NCBI GenBank assembly: GCA_964471235.1
Contig: CAYYGL010000011.1
Coordinates: forward strand, 1 to 45,194
Source: CAYYGL01 sp964471235
GTDB taxonomy: Bacteria; Calditrichota; Calditrichia; RBG-13-44-9; J075
Direction of reading: 5' to 3'
DNA: 45,194 bases
Shown: in pieces, positions 17,103 to 24,592 of the stretch
Layout: each line of letters starts with the position of its first letter
How positions within the stretch are numbered: the first letter of the stretch is position 1
Translations under genes and position numbers: made by a program
The notes under the pieces: generated by a model
What the model saw: only the letters and a program-made list of their open reading frames with translations
Databases searched by the model: none
Told to the model about the DNA's origin: nothing

Positions 17103-17990
17103 ATGACCAACTCCCCGAAACTGCATGATTCCCGCCCCATCGGAGTATTCGATTCCGGAATTGGCGGATTGACCGTGGTAAAACAATTAATGGCGTTGCT
17201 GCCGGATGAGCATATCATTTACTTTGGAGATACTGCCCGGATACCCTATGGGAGCAAATCCGAAGAGGTGGTACGACGATTTGCGTTAGAAAATTCCTTT
17301 TTTCTATTGGACCACAATGTCAAGATGATCGTTGTTGCCTGCAACACTGCCTCGGCACTGGCGATTCGATTTCTGAAAGCAATTCTACCCGTGCCGGTGA
17401 TCGGGGTTATTCAACCGGGCGCCCTTGCCACTGCCGAGAAAAGTCGCAACCGAACCATTGGTGTCATCGGTACCACTGCAACCATTCGCAGCCATTCTTA
17501 TCATCGGGAGTTGGAAACGATCAATCCCCACTTTCGCATAATTTCCCGGGCATGCCCCCTGTTTGTTCCCCTGGTGGAAGAGGGCTGGATTGAAGACAAA
17601 GCAACCTATCTGATTGCGCGTCGCTATTTGCAGCCGCTAATAGACAACCGGGTGGATACCATTATTTTAGGATGCACCCACTATCCGTTGTTAAAACATG
17701 TAATTCAACAGATCATGGGAGATTCGGTCACCTTAATTGATTCCGGTTTTGAAGTTGCCCGTCAAACCAAAACAGTACTGGCAAGAGAAGGGTTGACCGC
17801 ACCGGAAAACAACGGCGGGGGACTTCGGTTCTTTCTGAGCGATTTGCCGTATAAATTTCAGGAAATCGGGGAACGTTTTTTAGAACGCACCTTACCTCAT
17901 GTGCAAACAATCAATTTTGAAGACTTTATCCTCTCCAAAGGGCAGGAATTTTGGGAACAATTCAACGGACCCTTGCACAAAGCTTACTAA
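17103..17990 (+). CDS. murI: glutamate racemase
   Basis: Makes D-glutamate for peptidoglycan. 295 residues with the substrate and catalytic blocks GVFDSGIGGLTV, FGDTARIPYG, ACNTAS (Cys80) and LGCTHYPLL (Cys191); both catalytic cysteines are present. GGTGGGG precedes the ATG at 17103, 8 bp after the amidase stop, so the two are co-transcribed. It is slightly longer than the usual 265-285 residues because of a C-terminal tail. Confidence 0.96.
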   Translation: MTNSPKLHDSRPIGVFDSGIGGLTVVKQLMALLPDEHIIYFGDTARIPYGSKSEEVVRRFALENSFFLLDHNVKMIVVACNTASALAIRFLKAILPVPVIGVIQPGALATAEKSRNRTIGVIGTTATIRSHSYHRELETINPHFRIISRACPLFVPLVEEGWIEDKATYLIARRYLQPLIDNRVDTIILGCTHYPLLKHVIQQIMGDSVTLIDSGFEVARQTKTVLAREGLTAPENNGGGLRFFLSDLPYKFQEIGERFLERTLPHVQTINFEDFILSKGQEFWEQFNGPLHKAY

Positions 17991-18000
17991 ACGAACATAG

Positions 18001-18136
18001 GTTCGAGGTAACTTGAAATAGAACACAGATGAATCAAATAACGCTGATTTATACGGAGGATTGGACATCATATTAAAAAAATCTGCGAACATCCGGGTCC
18101 ATCCGCGTTCGATTTTTTATTATGTCCAACGGACGT
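18001..18136 (+). repeat. dispersed repeat A, copy 2
   Basis: Reference copy of the family: GTTCGAGGTAACTTGAAATA at the left, ACGCTGATTTATACGGAGGA, ATTAAAAAAATCTGCGAAC, CATCCGCGTTCGATTTTT and GTCCAACGGACGTTAA at the right. The two halves are roughly inverted relative to each other (ACACAGATGAA...ACGCTGATT against CATCCGCGTTCGATT), so the repeat can fold. Copy 1 is inverted at 2321-2465 and copy 3 (interrupted) is at 21592-21921. The bases 17991-18000 and 18137-18408 show nothing else. Confidence 0.8.
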
Positions 18137-18408
18137 TAAACTATGAATCATTCAACATTCGCCGGATTTATACCGAAAATTTTTCAGGTAAAAACGAGGT
18201 ACCATTTTGAGTTCCGCAGATTTGATGTTATTTTGTTTTTTGAATGACGCGGTCTGAAAACCGGTGGGAATTTCTCTTCGGGACCCGGTTTGACGCTTTT
18301 ATACGACAAATATCTACCCGGGGAATTTTGCCAATCGGTTCAGGGATAAAAAACAAACAGGAGTATTTTAACCACCGACCAAGCAAATATTTCATAAACG
18401 GAGTAATC

Positions 18409-19368
18409 ATGAACGCATATCGGATAGTCACCATATTGACGTTAATGGCGCTGTCAAGTTTTGCCGGGGCGCAATCCGCCGGTACTACCACCTTTGAGTT
18501 TTTGAAAACCCAGTATAGCGCCCGCGGCGCTGCCATGTCCAACAACCTGCTGGCAGTTAAGGGGGATGTGAATGCCTTGTTTATCAATCCGGCAGTGCTC
18601 TCCGGTATTAAAAAACCCCAGTGGAGTATCAACTACGTCGATCATTTGCTGGATTTTCAAGCCGGGCAGTTGGCATATACCCGCCCACTGGATGTGGTGG
18701 GTAATGTGGCTGTTGGATTGCTTTATTTTAATTACGGAGATTTTGAAGAGACCAATCAATTCGGTGAAACCACCGGCAGAACTTTCTCGGCATCGGAATT
18801 TGCCCTGGCCACATCCATCTCCAATCATCTTGGAGAAGGGTTCGACTATGGTCTCAGCCTCAAGTTTATTTATTCTTCGTTAGATAGTTACAATGCCACC
18901 GGCCTGGCACTGGATGCCGGGTTATTTTACACCGCCCCCTATCTCTCCAATACCCAGTTCGGATTTGCAATTTCCAACCTGGGGTTTGTCCTCAGCAATT
19001 ACACCAATGCCTCAAACGATAAATTGCCCCTGTTCCTGCGCTTTGGCTTTGCCAAAAAGCTGGAACACCTGCCCCTTCTGTTCACCGCTTCTTTGAATGA
19101 CCTTACCTTAAAGACCGGCGATAACATGGATTTCATCAAGCGTTTCAGCATCGGCGGTGAGTTTGATATTAGCGAGGTGGTAAAATTGCGGGTAGGATAT
19201 GATAACGGGATTAACCGCAGTGTAAAACCGCTGCAAGGGCGCAGCTTTAGCGGCGTATCTGCCGGTTTGGGCATTTATTGGAAATCTTTTCGGTTGGATT
19301 ACGCCTTCTCCACTTACGGAGATTTGGGCACTCTGAACCGGCTGGGAGTATCCGGGAATTTGAAATAA
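18409..19368 (+). CDS. porQ: PorQ-like outer-membrane beta-barrel protein (type IX secretion associated)
   Basis: 319 residues with a cleavable signal ending near SFAGAQS. The mature N-terminus matches the PorQ pattern: FLKTQYSARGAAMSNNLLAV, then GDVNALFINPAVLSG, WSINYVDHLLDFQAGQLAYT, LLYFNYGDFEETNQFGE, and LSLKFIYSSLDSYNATGLAL followed by DAGLFY. The rest is barrel strands ending in LGVSGNLK. PorQ belongs to the Bacteroidota-type secretion/attachment machinery, so its presence supports an FCB-group host. The start at 18409 follows ACGGAG; the frame is open further upstream without signal-peptide character. A miniature transposon begins 3 bp after the stop codon. Confidence 0.82.
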   Translation: MNAYRIVTILTLMALSSFAGAQSAGTTTFEFLKTQYSARGAAMSNNLLAVKGDVNALFINPAVLSGIKKPQWSINYVDHLLDFQAGQLAYTRPLDVVGNVAVGLLYFNYGDFEETNQFGETTGRTFSASEFALATSISNHLGEGFDYGLSLKFIYSSLDSYNATGLALDAGLFYTAPYLSNTQFGFAISNLGFVLSNYTNASNDKLPLFLRFGFAKKLEHLPLLFTASLNDLTLKTGDNMDFIKRFSIGGEFDISEVVKLRVGYDNGINRSVKPLQGRSFSGVSAGLGIYWKSFRLDYAFSTYGDLGTLNRLGVSGNLK

Positions 19369-19370
19369 GG

Positions 19371-19545
19371 GTAACCGCTCCGCTTGTTATACCGCAACGA
19401 ACAGATGTTTATCTCTTTCACGTTGCGGCCCGTCGCGTATCCGCTGCGATCATTGCGGTAAAGAAAAAGTTTTGATGACAAAAACAGATTTCTACAGAAA
19501 CTCTTTCTTCTCTACGTCCTAAATAGCTACTACCTGAGTCGTTAC
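19371..19545. mobile_element. miniature inverted-repeat element, 175 bp (copy 2)
   Basis: The reverse-complement relative of the element at 4885-5077: same core (AATCTGTTTTTGTCATCAAA and TAGGACGTAGAGAAGAAAGA read on the other strand). The ends are GTAACCGCTC and GAGTCGTTAC. The flanking 8-mers AAATAAGG and GAATAACG agree at 6 of 8 positions, a decayed target duplication; the left one includes the porQ-like stop codon. About 18 bp near the left end are missing relative to copy 1. Confidence 0.82.
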
Positions 19546-19618
19546 GAATAACGTACTATCGGCGTCTACTTTTCCATCCCCAAAAAGACCGTACAACACA
19601 CTCTTCCGGCTTGTCCGG

Positions 19619-20545
19619 TCACTTATTTGACAGGGTTACCGCTTTCACTATCGCCCGGCTGACCAGGTATGCCGCAACTTCTCCCACCACATTGACATCT
19701 GCCGGAACCTCCCCACAACTGAGGCTGAAGACAATATCGCCGTCAAACATGGTATGTGCCGGTCGAACTGCCCGGGCAATGCCGTTCTGCGCCATCATGG
19801 CAATTTTATTGACTTCCTCCTTGGTGAATTTCCCATTGGTTGCCACCACCGCCAGGGTGGTGTTGGATTGCGGAAGGGGGATGTCCAGATTGCCTTCAAG
19901 CATGCGGAGAAAGGCATTGGCAAAGCCTTTCCCCTGTGGATTCCGGGCTCCGGCAACAATCTTACCGGTTTCCGGATTGATAATATCGCCCAGGGCATTC
20001 ACCACTGCCAGGGCACCGACGGTGACTCCTCCGGGCAACGTCAGCGCCTCACTGGCCACACCGCCTGCCATACAATACGCCATCCCCAGTATTTTACCCA
20101 CGGTAGCCCCTCGCCCGGCGCCCACCAATCCTTCTTCAAACTCCCTGCCGGCGTTTTCACAAGCCTGGTAGCCCATTTCCCGGGACGGAACCTCCGTGCT
20201 GCGCCCTGCCCGTAAATCAAAAATTACTGCCGCAGGGATGATCGGGATGATGGTTCCCCGGGCATCATACCCGATAGCATGCTCGGAGAGATATTGCATG
20301 GCGCCATCCACCGTGCGCAAGCCAAAGGCACTTCCCCCGGTAAGCACAATCGCATGAACCTTGCGAATCATATAGGTGGGTCGCAATAAAACGGTCTCCC
20401 GGGTTCCCGGGGCGGATCCGCGGATATCCACTCCGGCAATCGCTCCCGGCGGACAGAGCACCACCGTGCAGCCAGTTGCCTCGGTTTCATGAGTGGCATG
20501 ACCTATCAATATCTCGGGGATATCGGTTATTTTCGCCCTAACCAT
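19619..20545 (-). CDS. P1-family (DmpA/NylC-like) N-terminal-nucleophile peptidase
   Basis: 308 residues of the self-processing P1 family, which includes beta-aminopeptidases and nylon oligomer hydrolases. Blocks seen: GHATHETEATGCTVVLCP, DIRGSAPGTRET, VLTGGSAFGLRTVDG, GYQAC, GAGRGATVGK, GGVTVGALAVVNALGD and the processing site SNTTLAVVATN, where cleavage is expected between N228 and T229 to free the catalytic Thr. No signal peptide, so probably cytoplasmic. AAGGAG precedes the ATG. The substrate cannot be told from sequence. Confidence 0.92.
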   Translation of the reverse strand: MVRAKITDIPEILIGHATHETEATGCTVVLCPPGAIAGVDIRGSAPGTRETVLLRPTYMIRKVHAIVLTGGSAFGLRTVDGAMQYLSEHAIGYDARGTIIPIIPAAVIFDLRAGRSTEVPSREMGYQACENAGREFEEGLVGAGRGATVGKILGMAYCMAGGVASEALTLPGGVTVGALAVVNALGDIINPETGKIVAGARNPQGKGFANAFLRMLEGNLDIPLPQSNTTLAVVATNGKFTKEEVNKIAMMAQNGIARAVRPAHTMFDGDIVFSLSCGEVPADVNVVGEVAAYLVSRAIVKAVTLSNK

Positions 20546-20574
20546 TGCAACTCCTTTTTTATTCTATAACCAAT

Positions 20575-21207
20575 CTATTCTACGCTTGCCGGGGCGTCAT
20601 CCCCTCCTTCTAACCCCTGGCTTAGAACCTGGTATATGTAAGCCGAAGCACCGAACCTAATGGAGATAAAGAACAGGTACGCCACGACAGCTACCAGAAT
20701 ACTGAAGTCTTCGGAAATCTGTCGAAACAAATAGACCAGAATTAAAATAGCCAGTGATAGAAGCACAGACAATACAAAAATACCGCCAAAAATTGTCCAT
20801 TTCTTCCCATAAGTAATCCGGTTGCTTACCGTCAGGCATTCGGCTGGATTCAACCCTTTATCCAGCAACAAATAAATTGCCTGCCCCCAGGCAATGGTAA
20901 TGACAACACCCGGGAGAATCACAAATGAGTAACCGATAAGAACCCCGAAAAGGAGGAATGCCGTTAGCAGAAAAAATTCACCCATATATTGCCGGTACTT
21001 TCGATCAAAAATTTCCACTGGTGAAAAAATATGCCCTTTGCTCATGGACACCACCATACCGATTATGCCAATAGTAGTTCCTACATTGACATAGGGAATC
21101 CAGAGCGTAAGAAGCCACAGAATGATAGCTCCAAGGATGGAACCCAGGTTCTTCATCCCTATCGCAAAAGCATTGGTAATGATACCACCAATCGTTAACT
21201 GATTCAT
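20575..21207 (-). CDS. integral membrane protein, DUF975-like
   Basis: 210 residues with about five hydrophobic segments (roughly 20-55, 75-110, 135-160, 168-190). The middle block (ILPGVVITIAWGQAIYLLLD, NPAECLTVSNRITYGKKWTIF) resembles DUF975/glycerophosphodiesterase-membrane-domain proteins (conserved Pro-Gly before the helix, then D, then S and G-W/K-W). The acidic C-terminus is cytoplasmic-looking. Function unknown. GGAGG lies before the ATG; it sits 29 bp upstream of the P1 peptidase on the same strand, so the two may be co-transcribed. Confidence 0.65.
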   Translation of the reverse strand: MNQLTIGGIITNAFAIGMKNLGSILGAIILWLLTLWIPYVNVGTTIGIIGMVVSMSKGHIFSPVEIFDRKYRQYMGEFFLLTAFLLFGVLIGYSFVILPGVVITIAWGQAIYLLLDKGLNPAECLTVSNRITYGKKWTIFGGIFVLSVLLSLAILILVYLFRQISEDFSILVAVVAYLFFISIRFGASAYIYQVLSQGLEGGDDAPASVE

Positions 21208-21591
21208 GACGTTACCTCCGGGTTAAAGTGGAAGATTTTTTCGTAACATCATTTCGTATTGGATTACTGTTATGGGAGCTTCCAATCAATAAAAGTTACC
21301 GATTCGAGAGCATATAAAAAATAGGTAAGCTGAAAATTTCTTCGCAATTTTTTTTGCGAAAAAGAGCAAATTGGGATACATTCCGGTCCGGAAAGGGCGA
21401 ATGACACACACTTTCGGAGATTCCATTGTTGTGGTGGATGTAGAATGATTTTTTTCTGTTCGTTCTTCTCCATTTGATTATCCACTAATTAAGGGGGAGA
21501 AATGCCTGGTATCGGCATTATTCTCCCCGGGTTGTATTCCGTTATTTTTTTGCTTTTTTAGGGGAAGGGCTTATGGAAGAGTATTATCAAA
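21208..21591. other. intergenic region with a hairpin
   Basis: Contains an imperfect palindrome GGGGAGAAATGCC (about 21494-21506) / GGCATTATTCTCCCC (21514-21528), followed at a distance by a T-rich stretch (TTATTTTTTTGCTTTTTT at 21543-21560). It could be a terminator for an unseen rightward transcript, but the T-run is too far from the stem. No gene is supported. Confidence 0.4.
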
Positions 21592-21921
21592 CGTGAGTTC
21601 CACATAACTTGAAAGAGCATACCGATGTCACAGAAAACGCTGATTTTTACGGATGCCTGGTCATCATTTTAAAATAATCGTAACGATTCAGTTGTCTTGC
21701 CACAGAAGCACAGAGGTCATTGAGAATATGAAAAAAATTATCAAAAAACGGGATAACAAGAAATTTTGCAGAAGTTATTGCGTTGTTTCCGGCTATTCGC
21801 TTGAATTCCTTTTCTGAAAATTCTGTGGACTCTGTGGCAGAATCGTTACAAATAATCTGCGAAAATCCAGGTCATCCGGCTCATCAGCGTTCCATTTTTC
21901 TGATGCCGAACGGACGTTATC
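21592..21921 (+). repeat. dispersed repeat A, copy 3, interrupted by a miniature element
   Basis: The left part 21592-21679 (GTGAGTTCCACATAACTTGA, AACGCTGATTTTTACGGATG) and the right part 21858-21921 (CTGCGAAAATCC, CAGCGTTCCATTTTT, CGAACGGACGTTA) join to a single repeat A of about 152 bp when the insertion at 21680-21849 and one copy of the 8-bp duplication are removed. Confidence 0.82.
21680..21849. mobile_element. miniature inverted-repeat element, 170 bp (second subfamily), nested
   Basis: Perfect 10-bp terminal inverted repeats GTAACGATTC / GAATCGTTAC, extended imperfectly by CAG and TTGCCACAG / CTGTGGCAG. It is flanked by the exact 8-bp direct repeat AAATAATC (21672-21679 and 21850-21857). 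The interior differs from copies 1 and 2, but the ends and 8-bp duplication are shared, so the same transposase type probably moved all three. The uninterrupted repeat A elsewhere shows the empty site. Confidence 0.88.
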
Positions 21922-21990
21922 AAGGAATATGCCATTTCGGAGACGATTGTTATCCCCTCACTTTCCGAACCACTATCGCCGGGAGACTTT

Positions 21991-23391
21991 ATGAGAGCGC
22001 ACCCCCATGAAAAGACTCCGGAACCATCCGATGCGGTTTGGGATGCCGATATCCGGATTCAAGAACCGATTTACGGAATTGATGAACGCCCGGAATCGAT
22101 CTGGGAAAGCATTTTGTACGGATGGCAGCATACCCTGGTGGATATTTCCCCCTTTGTGCTGCCCCTGGCTATTGCCGGTGCCGCCGGTATGGGTGCAGGA
22201 GAAACCGCACGCTTCATTAACTTCTGTCTGTTTGCCATGGGCATTGCTACATTCATTCAAACCACCATTGGCAACCGGCTGCCCATCATTCAGGGTCCCT
22301 CGGCAACTTTAACCGGTACCCTGGCGCCCATTGCCTCCCAGTTCGGATTGGGAGTAATGTGGGGGAGCGCTTTTATCGGAGGACTGGTTGAGATGCTTAT
22401 CGGTGCATCCCGGGTTCTCCGTTTTTTAAAGCGGTTTTTCCCCCCGGTGGTATCCGGGGTAGTGATTGTCTGCATCGGTTTGGCATTGGGCCAACTGGCA
22501 GTAAAATTAACGATTGGCAACGGCGCCTTAAAAAATTTTCTCTATGCCGGAGGAGTGATGGTGCTCATTTTCCTGCTACAGCTCCGCACCGCTCATCTGG
22601 CAAAAGGAATTTTTGCCCGCGGGGCAATTTTTTTCTCCATCTGGGCGATTGGTTTGGGAGCGGCATCTCTGTGGGGCGATGTCAACTGGGAGTTGGTTCA
22701 GCAAAAACCCTGGCTGGCAATGCCCGGATTTTTTCCCTATGGCAACCTGTTCAGTGGCTGGGAATACAATCTTGCTGCGATTGTGGCGGTTTTTGCCGGT
22801 TATATCGGATCCATGGTAGAATCGATCGGAGATTACGCTGCAACATGTGCTGTTTCCGGTGAGAACTACAAAGTGACGCATATCAACCGGGGAATTTTTG
22901 CAGAAGGGTTGGGCAGCGCCCTTGCGGCTATAGTCGGTGGATTGCCCTGCACCAGCTATACCCAGAACATCGGCATCATTGCCACCACCCGGGTCGCCAG
23001 TCGCTTTATCGTGCAGATTGCCGCAATCATCCTCATTCTTTACGGCATCTGTCCCAAATTCGGCGCTCTTCTGGTGGCAATTCCCGGGTCGGTTCTGGGC
23101 GGTGTATTTGTAATTGTCTGCGGGATGATTACCATGTCCGGTATTCGACTGCTCCACGCTGCCAAACAGTCTTCGGCTAATTTTTTGTTAGTCGGCGCCA
23201 CCCTGGTTATCAGCCTGGGGGTACCGATTTACACAAAATTTGTTCTTGGGAAGGAATGGCTGCAACATCTCCCCAGCTTTCCCCGGTTGTTAGCCACCAA
23301 CACGGTGGTTCTGGCGGTCATCCTGAGTGTTGCTCTCAACGTTTTCTTGAATCTGCTGTTAAAGGGGGATACGGAAGAAATGGCAAGTTGA
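21991..23391 (+). CDS. NCS2-family nucleobase:cation symporter (uracil/xanthine permease type)
   Basis: 466 residues, 12-14 predicted membrane segments. The QH motif of the family is in YGWQHTL (Q46, H47). ESIGDYAA (277-284) supplies the conserved Glu/Asp of helix 8, and the NAT signature QNIGIIATTR (325-334) is canonical. It imports a nucleobase (uracil, xanthine or urate) driven by H+ or Na+; the exact base cannot be told. GGGAG precedes the ATG. No purine or pyrimidine salvage gene is adjacent. It converges with the GGDEF gene 27 bp away. Confidence 0.92.
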   Translation: MRAHPHEKTPEPSDAVWDADIRIQEPIYGIDERPESIWESILYGWQHTLVDISPFVLPLAIAGAAGMGAGETARFINFCLFAMGIATFIQTTIGNRLPIIQGPSATLTGTLAPIASQFGLGVMWGSAFIGGLVEMLIGASRVLRFLKRFFPPVVSGVVIVCIGLALGQLAVKLTIGNGALKNFLYAGGVMVLIFLLQLRTAHLAKGIFARGAIFFSIWAIGLGAASLWGDVNWELVQQKPWLAMPGFFPYGNLFSGWEYNLAAIVAVFAGYIGSMVESIGDYAATCAVSGENYKVTHINRGIFAEGLGSALAAIVGGLPCTSYTQNIGIIATTRVASRFIVQIAAIILILYGICPKFGALLVAIPGSVLGGVFVIVCGMITMSGIRLLHAAKQSSANFLLVGATLVISLGVPIYTKFVLGKEWLQHLPSFPRLLATNTVVLAVILSVALNVFLNLLLKGDTEEMAS

Positions 23392-23418
23392 AAAGGTCGT
23401 CACAATTTTCTCTGACCT

Positions 23419-24423
23419 TCACGCTTTCTCATCTCCAAATCCATCTGCAATCTGAATCCGGTTTCGACCGGCGCGTTTCGCCTGGTAAAGCATTCTATCC
23501 GCCAACTCAATCAATCGATTGTGCTTGCTTTTTAGCGATGGCTGCATGGTTGCAACCCCAAAGCTGGCGGTGACTACTTTAGAGACCGGGGACATCTCAT
23601 GGGGCATTTTCAGCTCAAGGATGGCTTCCTGAAGCATGCGGGCAACATGCGCCGCTCCGTCTCTGCCGGTATTCGGCAACACCAGGGCAAATTCCTCGCC
23701 GCCGTACCTCGCCACAAGGTCTGCCGGCCGACGAACTGTTTTCGTAAGCGCGGTCGCAATCTGTTGCAAACACCGGTCCCCCGCCTGATGACCATACGTA
23801 TCGTTATATAATTTGAAATGATCGATGTCTAATAAAATAACGGAAAGGAAAGTCTTTTCCCGCACAGCACGAAGCCATTCCCGTTTAATGCAGTCATCAA
23901 GTGCCCGACGATTGGCAATACCGGTTAGCCCATCCTTTAACGTTAATTGATGCAGTTTTTTGTTGGCTTCTCTTAATTCTTTTTGAATTCTTAACAACTC
24001 CTGGGCATGTTGTTTTCGGGTATCCATCTCTTTTTTTAGTCGCAATGCGGCATTTACCCGGGCAATTAGTTCAATTCGGTGAATCGGTTTGCGGATGTAA
24101 TCCGATGCTCCGGCATCGTAAGAAGCTTCTAACTTTTCCATATCCTCACTGGCGGTCACAACAATTAACGGAATATCCGCATAAGCAGGATGAGACCGTA
24201 TAATCCGACAGGCTTCCACCCCGGAAAGTTCGGGCATTAGCAAATCCATCAAAATCAGATCAATATCGGTGTTTGGCTGAGACTCTTGTTCGGCAATGCC
24301 AAGGTACTGAAAGGCTTCCCGGGCAGAGGCGGCTTCCAGGATATCCGTATGACCTGCTGCATTTAAAAATGCCTGTATCATCCGACGAGTGTTTCTTTCG
24401 TCATCTACTATCAGTATGCTCAT
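23419..24423 (-). CDS. response regulator with GGDEF diguanylate cyclase domain
   Basis: 334 residues. A receiver domain (about 1-125: ILIVDDERNTRRM, phospho-acceptor in LILMDLLMPELSG, VTAS, and K in YIRKP) is joined by a coiled-coil linker (about 128-165) to a GGDEF domain with the intact active site GGEEF and a full RxxD inhibitory site (RPAD, five residues before it). So phosphorylation likely switches on c-di-GMP synthesis, with product feedback. The start at 24423 begins the receiver fold (MSILIVDDE); an upstream in-frame ATG at 24465 would add 14 residues. The cognate kinase is not in the window. Confidence 0.93.
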   Translation of the reverse strand: MSILIVDDERNTRRMIQAFLNAAGHTDILEAASAREAFQYLGIAEQESQPNTDIDLILMDLLMPELSGVEACRIIRSHPAYADIPLIVVTASEDMEKLEASYDAGASDYIRKPIHRIELIARVNAALRLKKEMDTRKQHAQELLRIQKELREANKKLHQLTLKDGLTGIANRRALDDCIKREWLRAVREKTFLSVILLDIDHFKLYNDTYGHQAGDRCLQQIATALTKTVRRPADLVARYGGEEFALVLPNTGRDGAAHVARMLQEAILELKMPHEMSPVSKVVTASFGVATMQPSLKSKHNRLIELADRMLYQAKRAGRNRIQIADGFGDEKA

Positions 24424-24592
24424 ATTAACTCGTACATCATTGTTGCTCCCGGCTGTGTAATTCATATATTCGGAAGCGATCCGGTTCCCTGCACTAAGAA
24501 TTTAGGATAGGGATAAGTCAGGCAGGATATCCGTGGAGCGGATTCAATTCCCAATTACCAGTTATGGAGGGAATTAACCCCGCCCGGGGCAC

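Noticed and set aside
21494..21560. Hairpin plus T-rich run as a terminator
   Set aside because: The T-run begins about 14 bases after the stem, the stem is imperfect and no rightward gene ends just before it.
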